From: Devosia sp.
GTDB taxonomy: Bacteria > Pseudomonadota > Alphaproteobacteria > Rhizobiales > Devosiaceae
Direction: 5' to 3'
NCBI GenBank assembly: GCA_028290665.1
Contig: JAQGJK010000003.1
Span: forward strand, 27,543 to 91,542
Length of the DNA: 64,000 nucleotides
Part shown: piece by piece, positions 1 to 9,327 of the stretch
Numbering within the stretch: position 1 is the stretch's first letter
Layout of the letters: every line of letters starts with the position of its first letter
Position numbers and translations under genes: made by a program
The notes under the pieces: generated by a model
What the model saw: only the letters and a program-made list of their open reading frames with translations
The model's database searches: none
Told to the model about the DNA's origin: nothing

Positions 1-13
1 AGGGAGAACAGCC

Positions 14-1603
14 TTGCTGAGAGTTTTGAAATACGCGTTGATGGCAGTGGCGCTGACAGCGCTTACTCCCATAGCGCAGGCCGCGACGCCGGCGGATACG
101 CTGGTAATCGCCAAACAGATCGACGACCTTATTTCCCTCGATCCCGCGGAAGCCTATGAGCTTTCCGGTATCGAAGTCCTCGCCAACGCCTATGACCGCA
201 TCATGCGGTTCGAGCCCACCGATGTGACGAAACTAGTCCCCGGCGCGGCAGAAAGCGTCACCGTCGGCGACGACGGCCGGACTTTTACCTTCAAAATCCG
301 GGCGGGCCAGACGTTTGCCTCCGGCAATCCGGTAACGGCGGGCGACGCGGCGTTCTCGCTACACCGCGTGATTCTCCTTGAAAAGACCCCAGTCTTTCTG
401 CTCTCGCAGCTGGGCTGGACCAAGGACAATATCGCCGAGATGGTCACCGCGCCCGATGACTCGACGCTCATCGTCAAGATCGGCGTCGATTTCGCGCCGT
501 CGCTGGTTTATGCGCTGCTCGGCTCCGTCGTCGGCTCGGTGGTCGACCAGAAGGTCGCGATGGAGCACGAAGTCGATGGCGACATGGGCAATGGCTGGCT
601 CAAGAACAACTCGGCCGGATCGGGCGCCTATGTCATCAAGTCATGGACCCCGAACGACTCCGTCGTGCTCGAGGCCAATCCGAACTATCGTGGTGGCGTC
701 GCCATGCTGAAGCGCGTCGTCATCCGGCACATCCCGGAGGCCTCTGCACAACGTCTTGCTCTCGAAAAGGGCGACGTCGATATCGCCGACAATTTGACCC
801 CGGACCAGATTACCGCAGTGGCTGGCAACGCCGACATCACGGTGACGACGATCCCGCAGGCGCTGCTTTACTATATTGGCCTCAACCTCAAGACGACGGA
901 ACTGCAGGACCCGAAGGTTCGCCAGGCGCTACGCTATCTGGTTGACTATAATGGGATGGCGGACTCCTTCCTCAAGGGCGCTGCGCAGGTCCACCAGTCG
1001 TTCTGGGCCTCGGGTTTCTGGGCCTCGTATGACGAAAACCCTTACACCTACGATCCTGCGAAGGCGAAGGCGCTTCTGGCCGAGGCCGGCTATCCTGACG
1101 GCTTCTCTATTGATCTCGACGCACCGAACTTCGCGCCGTTCGTCAACATGGCGCAGTCGGTTCAGGCGACCATGGCCGAGGGCGGCGTCAAGGTGAATAT
1201 CGTTTCGTCGGAGATGGCGCCGATGCTCACCAAGTACCGCGCCCGCGAACACGAGATGCTGATGGTTTACTGGGGTCCGGACTACATGGACCCGCATACC
1301 AATGCTGACGGCTTCGTTACGAACATCGACAATACCGACGCGGCAACCGGCGGCAAGCCGCTGGCCTGGCGCAACAGCTGGCTCGACGAGGCACTGGTCA
1401 AGGCAACGGCCGAGGCCGCGCAGGAACCCGACGAAGAGAAGCGCAAGGCGGACTATATCGAGTTGCAGAAGAAAGTGCTCGACGACGGCGCCTTCGTCAT
1501 CATGTTCCAGGCCATCTCGCAGCGGGCGGACCGGACCGGCGTGACGGGCTATGTGCAAGGCTCGTCCGCGGACGTGACCTATTACAACCTGACGACCAAA
1601 TAA
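14..1603 (+). CDS. ABC transporter periplasmic substrate-binding protein, family 5 (DppA/OppA type)
   Basis: A 529-residue exported solute receptor of the dipeptide/oligopeptide/opine type, which would bind its ligand in the periplasm and deliver it to an ABC permease. The TTG start is preceded by AGGGAG at 1-6. A signal peptide runs to about residue 23 (ending IAQA). The long mature domain shows family 5 features: LDPAEAYE near the start, a RQALRYLVDY helix and a C-terminal segment in which DP, WRNSWLDEAL and RADRTGVTGY stand out. No permease or ATPase follows, so partners are probably upstream of the window. The next gene, an M24 peptidase, starts 11 bp downstream, which fits peptide or amide uptake. 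Family is confident; substrate is inference. Confidence 0.9.
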   Translation: MLRVLKYALMAVALTALTPIAQAATPADTLVIAKQIDDLISLDPAEAYELSGIEVLANAYDRIMRFEPTDVTKLVPGAAESVTVGDDGRTFTFKIRAGQTFASGNPVTAGDAAFSLHRVILLEKTPVFLLSQLGWTKDNIAEMVTAPDDSTLIVKIGVDFAPSLVYALLGSVVGSVVDQKVAMEHEVDGDMGNGWLKNNSAGSGAYVIKSWTPNDSVVLEANPNYRGGVAMLKRVVIRHIPEASAQRLALEKGDVDIADNLTPDQITAVAGNADITVTTIPQALLYYIGLNLKTTELQDPKVRQALRYLVDYNGMADSFLKGAAQVHQSFWASGFWASYDENPYTYDPAKAKALLAEAGYPDGFSIDLDAPNFAPFVNMAQSVQATMAEGGVKVNIVSSEMAPMLTKYRAREHEMLMVYWGPDYMDPHTNADGFVTNIDNTDAATGGKPLAWRNSWLDEALVKATAEAAQEPDEEKRKADYIELQKKVLDDGAFVIMFQAISQRADRTGVTGYVQGSSADVTYYNLTTK

Positions 1604-1614
1604 GGCTGGGTACG

Positions 1615-2814
1615 GTGCCGGGATTTCTCGACCGGCACCGCGCTACCCGACTGATGCGGCAACGGGGACTCGATGCCCTGGTCCTCGCCCAGCCGGAATC
1701 GATAATCTACGCGACCGGCGCGTTTCCAGGCGTTGCGACGTTCTGGAGGCGCGCCGGAGCCGCTTTCGTCCTTGTTCCGGCCGATGCGGATGCACCGCTG
1801 GCGGCCGTAGTGGGCGATTTGCAGGCCACGGCATTTTCGGCGCAATCGGGGATTGCCGACGTCAGGCACCACCGGATCTGGGTCGAAGCCGGACCCTATC
1901 CCGCGACCGATCCGACAGTACCGGTACGCAGCCCGCGGCCGTCGCAATTCGAACTGCCACAGTCCCTCGCGCTGCTGCGCGACCTGCTTGCCGAGCGTAG
2001 TCTCCTCGGCAGCAGGATCGGCCTTGAACTCGGATTCATCCCCGCCGCGGACTTTCCGGCGTTTGTCGAACTTCAGGTTGAATGGCTTGATTGCACGCGT
2101 CTGATCGAACAGTTGCGCGCCATCAAGGCCCCCCTCGAAATCGAGCATTTGCGCCATGCGGCAGAATATTCGGCGGCAGGATTTCTCCAACTGACCCGCT
2201 CTATTGTCGTCGGCATGGACGCCGAGCGCATGGCGTCGCTCTGGCGGGCCGGAGCCATTGCCGAAGCGGAACGGCGCGGGCATCAGCCGCCGCAATCGAC
2301 CTGGAGCTACATTGCCGTCGCCGGCGATGGCTTCGCGCCCGGCGGTCCCACCGCCAGCGGCGACCTGATCAAGATCGACGTCGGCTGCGTCGTTTCCGGC
2401 TATAGTTCGGACGGCGGGCGTACCGCGGCTCTCGGCACTCCCCACCCGGAGGCCATACGCATCTACGATGCCCTCCACCGCGCCTTCGATACCGGCTTCG
2501 CGCTGCTTAAACCGGGGACGCCGCTGACAGAGATCTACCAGGCAACCGCCGGGACGATGTGGGATCTCGGCTTCGATACCTACAATCGCGGCCATTTCGG
2601 CCACGGAGTCGGATCCTCGATCTGGAGCGAGGAATGGCCGTTCATTTCGGCTAGTTCCGACGCCACACTGGAGCCGGGCATGGTCATGGCCTTCGAGACC
2701 CCATGGTACATCGACGGCCTCGGCGGCTTCCTGATCGAGGATCAGGTGCTGATCACCGAGAGCGGCTGCGAAGTCATGGCGCCATTGTCCCGCGACCTGA
2801 TGCGGATCAGCTGA
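1615..2814 (+). CDS. M24 family metallopeptidase (Xaa-Pro aminopeptidase/creatinase fold)
   Basis: A 399-residue cytoplasmic enzyme with the pita-bread fold. The N-terminal domain (about 1-165) resembles creatinase/prolidase N-domains. The C-terminal catalytic domain carries the metal ligands in order: IDVG (Asp), SDGGRT (Asp), FGHGVG (His), FETP (Glu) and IEDQVL (Glu), so it is likely an active dinuclear metallohydrolase. It starts at GTG 11 bp after the binding-protein gene, so the two are probably cotranscribed. The likely role is cleaving an imported peptide or related amide such as an Xaa-Pro bond. Creatinase-type C-N hydrolysis cannot be excluded from sequence alone. Confidence 0.88.
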   Translation: MPGFLDRHRATRLMRQRGLDALVLAQPESIIYATGAFPGVATFWRRAGAAFVLVPADADAPLAAVVGDLQATAFSAQSGIADVRHHRIWVEAGPYPATDPTVPVRSPRPSQFELPQSLALLRDLLAERSLLGSRIGLELGFIPAADFPAFVELQVEWLDCTRLIEQLRAIKAPLEIEHLRHAAEYSAAGFLQLTRSIVVGMDAERMASLWRAGAIAEAERRGHQPPQSTWSYIAVAGDGFAPGGPTASGDLIKIDVGCVVSGYSSDGGRTAALGTPHPEAIRIYDALHRAFDTGFALLKPGTPLTEIYQATAGTMWDLGFDTYNRGHFGHGVGSSIWSEEWPFISASSDATLEPGMVMAFETPWYIDGLGGFLIEDQVLITESGCEVMAPLSRDLMRIS

Positions 2815-3967
2815 GCGCCGCGGCGATGCTGCGCACCGTGTCGAGCGTTGCGATGGTCCATGCCGGGTTGACGAACTGGGGCCAGCTCGAGAGCTTTACC
2901 ACCACCATCCGGTGCTCGAAGTCGATGTAGATCAGCTGGCCGAACACCCCGCGTGCCATGAGGTTACGGTTCTGTCGGTTCTCGATCCAGAACTGATTGC
3001 GATACGCACCCTCCGGCAGCACCACGGTGTACGGCGCGCCAAACAGCTCGTGATTGCCGGACCTTGTGTCCCCGATCCAGCTCGCAGGCACGATCCCCGC
3101 GCCGTCATCGAGGATCATCTGCCCAAACCTGCCATAGTCGCGCAGGCAGGCGTTGAGGCCGCCGTCAGCGAGTGCAAAGCCAGCGGGATCGACGGTTATG
3201 CTGGCGTCCTGCTCCATGCCAAGGGGCTGCCAGAGCTCCTCTGACAGCAGTTGCGCGAGCCGCTTACCAGTTGCGCGCTCAAGCACGGAGGCAAGCACAT
3301 CAGTTTCGATCGACCGGTACGAAAATGTACTGCCGTGAGGGCGCTCCAGCTTGTCGAGGGTGACGATCAGGCCCCGGATGTCCTGCTGCCACTGCCGATT
3401 TTCGGCTCCCGCAGGGATCGGCTTCCACCCCGCCGCAACATCCAGCCGACCCATGTCCGAGAACGGATCGGTGTAGTCCTCGTTGAAGCGAACCCCACTG
3501 GTCATGTCGAGCAGGTGCCCGACAGTCGCGCCGCGATATGCGGTAGATTTGAGCTCGGCCAGCGTGTCGGTCACCTGCGAGCTGAGGTCGATGACGCCGC
3601 GTGTGGCAAGGATGCCGGCCAGCATGCCAGTGAACGACTTGGCCAATGACTGCGACAGATGCAGGGTCTGCTCGTCCATACCGTTGAGATAGCGCTCGAA
3701 TGCAATGGCGCCGTCTTTCAGCACGAGGAAGCCATCGGTGCAGGTCTGGCCGATGAACGTCGCGAGCGATACCGTTTCGCCGGTAATTCCCGCTACTGGC
3801 ATATTATCGAGGTTCTGCTCGTTGCGCTGCAACTGACGCACTGGCCCGTTCCCGCGGGACACTGCAACAGTCGGCAGAATCATCGCGACATGCTGGAAAG
3901 ACCACCGGTTCCACGGCGCCCGATCCCATTCCGATAGCGGCACTGTCTGATCGGGATGAAAAGTCAT
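2807..3967 (-). CDS. Serine hydrolase, beta-lactamase/class C esterase family
   Basis: A 386-residue beta-lactamase-fold hydrolase. The nucleophile motif SLAK (Ser107, Lys110) sits in LHLSQSLAKSFTG, and a YRS motif (in FSYRSIETD) supplies the Tyr of the second conserved box. I chose ATG at 3967 because an AAGG-type ribosome site precedes it and the reading frame further upstream has no family character. No signal peptide is evident. It is convergent with the M24 gene, the 3' ends overlapping by 8 bp, and divergent from the M19 dipeptidase. It may act on esters, amides or D-amino-acid peptides; family members are too diverse to predict the substrate. Confidence 0.85.
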   Translation of the reverse strand: MTFHPDQTVPLSEWDRAPWNRWSFQHVAMILPTVAVSRGNGPVRQLQRNEQNLDNMPVAGITGETVSLATFIGQTCTDGFLVLKDGAIAFERYLNGMDEQTLHLSQSLAKSFTGMLAGILATRGVIDLSSQVTDTLAELKSTAYRGATVGHLLDMTSGVRFNEDYTDPFSDMGRLDVAAGWKPIPAGAENRQWQQDIRGLIVTLDKLERPHGSTFSYRSIETDVLASVLERATGKRLAQLLSEELWQPLGMEQDASITVDPAGFALADGGLNACLRDYGRFGQMILDDGAGIVPASWIGDTRSGNHELFGAPYTVVLPEGAYRNQFWIENRQNRNLMARGVFGQLIYIDFEHRMVVVKLSSWPQFVNPAWTIATLDTVRSIAAALS

Positions 3968-4075
3968 CGCTTGCCTTGCAATGCTGAAGCGCCGGGTTGA
4001 TTGCTCCTGCCGACTACTGACACTCTCACCATCTGCCGCACTGCGACACAATACCGACCTGATGCGAGGCTCTCC

Positions 4076-5137
4076 GTGACCAATCCGTTACCGTTCTTCG
4101 ACGGCCACAACGATTTCCTGCTGCGCCTGTACCAGGAACCCGGACGGCGAGACGAGCTGTGGCTGGGATCAAAAGGCGTTGGTCACCTTGACCTTGGTCG
4201 GATGAAAGCGGGCGGCTTCGCCGGCGGGCTGTTCGCGATCTACGTCCCCTCACCGAGCCAGGGGCTCGACTACATGGCATTGATGAAGCAGGCGCCGTTC
4301 GAGGTTCCCTTGCCGGACCTGATGACACCCCAAACCGCTCAACCGGTGGCGCTGGCGATGGCCGGCCTGCTCCATTGGATGGAACGCGCCGCACCTGACG
4401 ACTTCACGGTGTGCCGCAGCGCTGCCGCTGTCCGGGCGAATTTCGGCAGTGGCAAGATCGCTGCCGTCATGCACATGGAAGGGGCCGAAGCGATCTGCGC
4501 CGATCTCGACGCGCTGTACCTCTTTTATGACATGGGCCTGCGCTCACTTGGGCCGGTCTGGAGCCGGCCAACGGTGTTCGGCCACGGCGTGCCGTTCAAA
4601 TTCCCCGGAACGCCTGACATCGGGCCCGGCCTGACCGACGCGGGCAGGGATCTGATCCGGTTGTGTAACGAACTTGGCATCATGATTGACCTGTCGCACA
4701 TGAACGCAGCGGGCTTCGACGATGTCGCCCGGCTGTCGACGGCGCCGCTCGTTGCCACTCACTCCAACGTTCATGCATTGAGCAACTCGCCACGCAACCT
4801 GACTGACCGCCAGCTTGACCAGATCCGCGACACGAAAGGGATGGTCGGGCTGAATTTCGCTACCGGCTTTCTCCGCCCGGACGGCATGGGCTCGCCCGAT
4901 TTCGGACTCGAAATCATGGTGCGGCATCTCGACTACCTGATCGAAAAACTTGGTGAGGACCATGTCGGCCTCGGGTCGGATTTCGACGGCTGCACCGTCC
5001 CCGATCCAATAAAGGACGTCACGGGGGTACCTCGGCTGTTCGACGCCCTCACGGCTCACGGCTATGATGCGCCGCTACTGGTAAAGCTTGCCCACGGCAA
5101 CTGGCTTGATTGCCTCGACCGAAGCCTCAAAGCTTAA
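4076..5137 (+). CDS. Membrane dipeptidase-like peptidase, M19 family
   Basis: A 353-residue zinc dipeptidase of the renal dipeptidase family. Visible binuclear-site residues are FDGHND (His-x-Asp), HMEGAEA (Glu), THSNVHAL with SNSPRNLTD (His) and LGSDFDG (Asp). I placed the start at GTG 4076, behind GCGAGG, because the possible upstream extension to 4001 has no family character and would run into the divergent promoter region. No signal peptide is seen, as in many bacterial cytoplasmic M19 enzymes. With the peptide-type binding protein and M24 peptidase next door, uptake and hydrolysis of dipeptides or related amides is the natural reading. Confidence 0.88.
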   Translation: MTNPLPFFDGHNDFLLRLYQEPGRRDELWLGSKGVGHLDLGRMKAGGFAGGLFAIYVPSPSQGLDYMALMKQAPFEVPLPDLMTPQTAQPVALAMAGLLHWMERAAPDDFTVCRSAAAVRANFGSGKIAAVMHMEGAEAICADLDALYLFYDMGLRSLGPVWSRPTVFGHGVPFKFPGTPDIGPGLTDAGRDLIRLCNELGIMIDLSHMNAAGFDDVARLSTAPLVATHSNVHALSNSPRNLTDRQLDQIRDTKGMVGLNFATGFLRPDGMGSPDFGLEIMVRHLDYLIEKLGEDHVGLGSDFDGCTVPDPIKDVTGVPRLFDALTAHGYDAPLLVKLAHGNWLDCLDRSLKA

Positions 5138-5199
5138 AGGCGACCTACTCTATTTGCCAAACCTCCGAAATGGACACTGCCACTCACTTGGCAGAACAA

Positions 5200-5230
5200 G
5201 GGAGCGGTCAATACTGAGGTGGCCGCTCCC
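5200..5230. terminator. Candidate bidirectional terminator hairpin
   Basis: GGGAGCGG at 5200-5207 pairs perfectly with CCGCTCCC at 5223-5230 around a 15-nt loop. It lies between the convergent M19 gene and the large RTX gene. There is no strong T tract, so intrinsic termination is only plausible. Confidence 0.4.
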
Positions 5231-5392
5231 TGGCCCGGTTCTGGCATTGTGCTGATCGTCGCGCCGAAAATGCCCACCCGGTGCAGGCATTTGCGCAGTA
5301 CAGCCACGCCTGCAACTGCTAGCGGCGGAACCCGTGCCCGGCTTGCCAATCGGCGGCAACCTGACAGTGCTAACTAGCGGCAGCAGATCGCC

Positions 5393-8311
5393 TTACCCGA
5401 TGAAGTCGCCTGCATCGATGGTGCCGATGGTGGTGGCCTTGAGCAGGATCTCGGATTCGGCGCCGCCCGTGCCGGCGGTGTTGATCTGGATCAGCACGTC
5501 GGCACCCGACTGAAGGGCGCGGACCTGATTGGCTGCACTGAAGCCGCTTTGACCGACATAGGTCAACGTCCCGGCAAAGCCCGACAGATCGATAGTTTCG
5601 TTATTTCCAAAGTCCTCGAAGTCGTAAATGACATCACGGTTAGCACCAGCGGCGCTGTCCTCTTTGGCATGGAACAGGAAAGTATCGTTGCCCGCTCCGC
5701 CGTAGAGCTGGTCGATGCCCAGCCCGCCGGTCAGCTTGTTGTTACCGGTGTTGCCGGTCAGGATGTTGCCGAGTGCATTGCCGGTACCGTTGATGTTGCC
5801 GGTCCCGATCAGCGTCAGCTTCTCGACGAAGCGCAGCCCTACGGTAAAGTCGAGATTGTAGTTGACCGAACTCTGCACAGTGTCGGTGCCGCCGGCATCG
5901 ATGCTGCTGGCCATCGTGGTGGTTTCGAACGCCCGGTCGCCGCTGTTGTCGACGATGTAGATGTCATTACCCGCCCCACCCAGCAGCATGTCGACGCCGA
6001 GCCCGCCGTTCAGCTTGTTACTGCCGACATTGCCGGTCAACAGGTTGGCGAGCGCATTGCCGGTACCGTTGATGTTGCTGATCCCGGTCAGTGTCAAGTT
6101 CTCGACGAACCGCAGTCCTACGGTAAAGTTGATGTCGTAGTTGACTGAACTCTGCACGGTGTCGACGCCGCCGGCGTTGACAGTGCTGGCCATCGTGGTG
6201 GTTTCGAACGCCCGATCGCCGCCGTTGTCGACGACATAGGTGTCATTGCCCGCCCCGCCCAGCAGCATGTCGATGCCGAGCCCGCCGTTCAGCTTGTTGT
6301 TGGCGGCGTTCCCGATCAACAGATTGGCGAGTGCATTGCCGTTGCCGTTGATGTTGCCGGCCCCGGTCAGTGTCAGGTTCTCGACGAACCGCAGTCCTAC
6401 GGTAAAGTCGATGTCGTAGTTGACTGAACTCTCCACGGTGTCGACGCCACCGGCATCGATAGTGCTGGCCATCGTGGTGGTTTCGAACGCTCGGTCGCCA
6501 CCGTTGTCGACGATATAGGTGTCATTGCCCGCCCCACCCAGCAACATGTCGATATCGAGCCCGCCATTAAGCTGGTCTTCCCCTGCGGCTCCGGTGAGCG
6601 TATCACTGCCCTCGTCCCCCGACATCAGGTCACCAATGCTGGAGCTGGCTGGATTGGCCTGGGTATTGGCAAAGATCGTGTCGTTGCCCTTGCCGCCTTT
6701 CAGCGTATCACCTTGCAAACCGCCTTCGATCAGGTCGGCGCCGTCATTGCCATCGATGATATTTGCCGAATTGTCGCTGGCGCGGATGTGGTCGCCCAAC
6801 TGGGTCCCGCTGACGTTCTCGACATCCACCAGAGTGTTGACGTCACCGAGGATGCTAAGGTTGATATCGTGGATTGTGTAGGTGCCCTTCGCCATGTCGA
6901 GATCGACGGAATAATTAGTGAGGTTACTGAGGTCCAGCGTATCGGTATCGGCGCCACCGTCGGTGTTGTCACCATACTCACCATCGAGAACCTGGATCAA
7001 ATCGTCGCCAGCGTCGCCATTGACTGTGTCGGTCGAAAAGCCACCCTGCAAAATGTCCGCGCCGCCACCGCCTTTCAGGGTGTCGACGCCTATCCCGCCG
7101 AACAAAGAGTCGATCGCGCCCTGGCCTAGCAGAACATCGTTGCCGCTATTGCCTTTGACCGTAGCTCCGTCGATACGCGAGGTGATCGTCTCGCTGGTGT
7201 TATCGCCGTTGATGACGTTGTCGCGGGGGTCGAGGATGACCTGAGAAATATCGCCTGCGCTGTTCTGGAAAGTGATCAGGATGCGACCGTCATCGGCGAG
7301 ACCAATTTCGGGTTCGCTCACGACGCTTGCGATCACGACGTTGCTGCCGATCGGGGCCCCCGTGGCGCTGTAGCGCTGGCCGATCAGTTGATTGAGCGAA
7401 TCGTCGTCCCAAACGACAAAGAAGCCCCCATCCCTCAGCCCGACGACGTTGGGCTCGTTCTGAGAATTGCTACCTCCGACGACCAGAATTTGATTGGCCA
7501 CAAGAGCCCCGGCGTTGTCATAGATGCTGAACCGGATATCGCCATTGCTCGCAGCGTCATTCCAGACCACAGCGAGACCGCCGCCAGTCAGCGCCGTTAC
7601 CCGTGGATCGAAGCCTGGCGTGGCGGAAACATTTGCTGTGGAGACAAGACCGCCCGATGCATTGACAATCTGTATTTCGATGCCGACGGTCGGTGCATCA
7701 GTCTCATCATAGGCGATCGCAAAGCTGCCGTTGCTCAAGGCGGTCACGTCCGAACCCGCGTCGACATCAGCACTGTTCTGCGCCGCGTCGAATTCGGCGC
7801 CGATCACATTGGCGGGGCTGACGATGACGCCGCGCACATCGCTATCGCCGGAGATGATGCGCGTGAAGCTCACCATATAGCTGCCGTCTAGCGCTACGGT
7901 AATCTCGGGGTTGCTCGCCGGGTTGCCGCCGCTGGTGACCGACCCAACAAAGATGGAGCCACCCGCCGCGTTGAAACGCTCGATGCGAATCTCGTCGTCG
8001 CTGCCGCCCTCGTCGTCGATGTAGGCAATGACGAAGCCGCCATCTGGCAATGCGGCGATTGATCCGAGGGACTCCCCGTCGAGAAAATAGCCGATGTTGA
8101 GCTGGAACGCCGCGCCGGATGCCACACCCTGTGCGTCGAAAATCTGCCCCAAAACATCAGAGCCCGCTTGCGTACCGCCGGTATCGTCTGACCAAACGGT
8201 CAGGAAACGGTCGTCGGTTAAACCGACGATGTAGGGATTGGATTGGGCGCCCGCTGTGGAGCCTGTGTTGGATATTGTTTCGGCGAGCCAGAGTGTGGGC
8301 GTCGTTGTCAT
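5393..8311 (-). CDS. Large RTX-type hemolysin-like calcium-binding protein
   Basis: A 972-residue protein. The N-terminal half (about 20-380) is a series of beta-propeller-like repeats of the type 'G-ND-F-VVW-D' (for example DDRFLTVWSDD, GGFFVVWDDD). The C-terminal half carries GGxGxD nonapeptide blocks, including GNSGNDVLLGQG and GGLGIDMLLGGAGND, that bind calcium in a beta-roll. There is no Sec signal peptide; a C-terminal type I secretion signal is expected, and the LKATTIGTIDAGDFIG end fits. The start at ATG 8311 is preceded by GGGGGA, whereas the possible extension to 8374 lacks a ribosome site. No type I exporter is in the window. Likely secreted to the cell surface or medium; function unknown. 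Confidence 0.87.
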   Translation of the reverse strand: MTTTPTLWLAETISNTGSTAGAQSNPYIVGLTDDRFLTVWSDDTGGTQAGSDVLGQIFDAQGVASGAAFQLNIGYFLDGESLGSIAALPDGGFVIAYIDDEGGSDDEIRIERFNAAGGSIFVGSVTSGGNPASNPEITVALDGSYMVSFTRIISGDSDVRGVIVSPANVIGAEFDAAQNSADVDAGSDVTALSNGSFAIAYDETDAPTVGIEIQIVNASGGLVSTANVSATPGFDPRVTALTGGGLAVVWNDAASNGDIRFSIYDNAGALVANQILVVGGSNSQNEPNVVGLRDGGFFVVWDDDSLNQLIGQRYSATGAPIGSNVVIASVVSEPEIGLADDGRILITFQNSAGDISQVILDPRDNVINGDNTSETITSRIDGATVKGNSGNDVLLGQGAIDSLFGGIGVDTLKGGGGADILQGGFSTDTVNGDAGDDLIQVLDGEYGDNTDGGADTDTLDLSNLTNYSVDLDMAKGTYTIHDINLSILGDVNTLVDVENVSGTQLGDHIRASDNSANIIDGNDGADLIEGGLQGDTLKGGKGNDTIFANTQANPASSSIGDLMSGDEGSDTLTGAAGEDQLNGGLDIDMLLGGAGNDTYIVDNGGDRAFETTTMASTIDAGGVDTVESSVNYDIDFTVGLRFVENLTLTGAGNINGNGNALANLLIGNAANNKLNGGLGIDMLLGGAGNDTYVVDNGGDRAFETTTMASTVNAGGVDTVQSSVNYDINFTVGLRFVENLTLTGISNINGTGNALANLLTGNVGSNKLNGGLGVDMLLGGAGNDIYIVDNSGDRAFETTTMASSIDAGGTDTVQSSVNYNLDFTVGLRFVEKLTLIGTGNINGTGNALGNILTGNTGNNKLTGGLGIDQLYGGAGNDTFLFHAKEDSAAGANRDVIYDFEDFGNNETIDLSGFAGTLTYVGQSGFSAANQVRALQSGADVLIQINTAGTGGAESEILLKATTIGTIDAGDFIG
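5728..6564 (-). repeat. Three tandem 279-bp (93-residue) repeats inside the RTX gene
   Basis: The GCAG(T/C)CCTACGGTAAAG block recurs at 5833, 6112 and 6391, exactly 279 bp apart. The flanking segments encoding NGGDRAFETTTMAS, GLRFVENLTLTG and GGLGIDMLLGGAGND recur with it. Each 93-residue unit combines one RTX block with a longer beta-type segment. The near identity of the DNA indicates recent duplication or gene conversion. Outer borders are approximate. Confidence 0.9.
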
Positions 8312-9327
8312 AATATCCCCCGTAAATTCAGCTGAATTCCATGAATCGGCTTGCGTGTCCGGCGATCCAGACACCGTCGTTAAACCACTGTCGCACGAAA
8401 ATTTTCAGATGCCTATTGCCGATCCATACGATTCTGGTTCTACGGGAAATTACCGCAGAACATCACCGAAATCTCCAATAGAGATTTTTGGCTATATACT
8501 GTCAATTTTATTTACAATTACAAATTGCGAGACTCGGATAGTTATAATAACATGCGCATATTGAATTAGATTTGCGTGGACACCTATCAACGTAAGTCGC
8601 GATCATATCCACTGATTGATAAAACGTGCGAATGTTTGATCCGACCCAGACGAGGGAAGCTGGCGCCTCGACGTGTGGCGATTGAAATCGTCGGAGCTGA
8701 GGAGAATTTTCGGAAGATTCACCGACTTCGTGGAGGCACTGTCGGAAAGGAGCCAATCTCCTATGGCCTGGCAGTGAACCCGCGGTGGTCGAACCGGTAG
8801 CACTGCACGTGTAACAATCGGTAAGTTCTGCCCGAAAGCATCGATCTGGCCAACTGCGGGTCGTCCGGGGGGCGGCTGAGGGTGGTCACGACCCAACATC
8901 GACGCAACCCTTTCGCTGGCACCTCTGTCGACGGATTTCGCCGGCGCCAAGCCGCAGTCGCTGCCGGACGGCGAAGTCAGCGGTTGAAGGCACGCATGAC
9001 TATCGACGGTGGACCAACGCGCTCAGCGAGGGGTAGCAGCACCAAGGCAGTTGGCCAGTTGTCCGATAACAGCGCCGCTTCGGCACTCCCGGGACATTAG
9101 TCCGATGCCAGCGAAACCGGGTCTGACAAACTCTCGCATGCAGTCGGCCCGTAGTTTTGACACTGCAGGCCATGGGATTTTGGAACAGCCGTCGCACAGA
9201 ACCATTACTGTTCACTGGGCAATGCTGGAGCCATGTGCGGCCCCAGGTCGCTGTCAGCTCACGTACGGCAGTTCGTGAAAAGACCGATATCAACTGAGCA
9301 TCGTCCCAAATATGAAGGAGAGAAGAA
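8312..9327. other. About 1 kb without a supportable gene; AT-rich patch
   Basis: No open frame here has a credible ribosome site or family character. The stretch from about 8,460 to 8,580 is strikingly AT-rich for this genome and may hold the promoter region of the large RTX gene. The rest looks like degraded or non-coding sequence; I found no transposase or RNA gene. Confidence 0.5.

Noticed and set aside
5728..6564. Insertion element within the RTX gene
   Set aside because: The repeats are in frame, carry RTX motifs and have no terminal inverted repeats or transposase.
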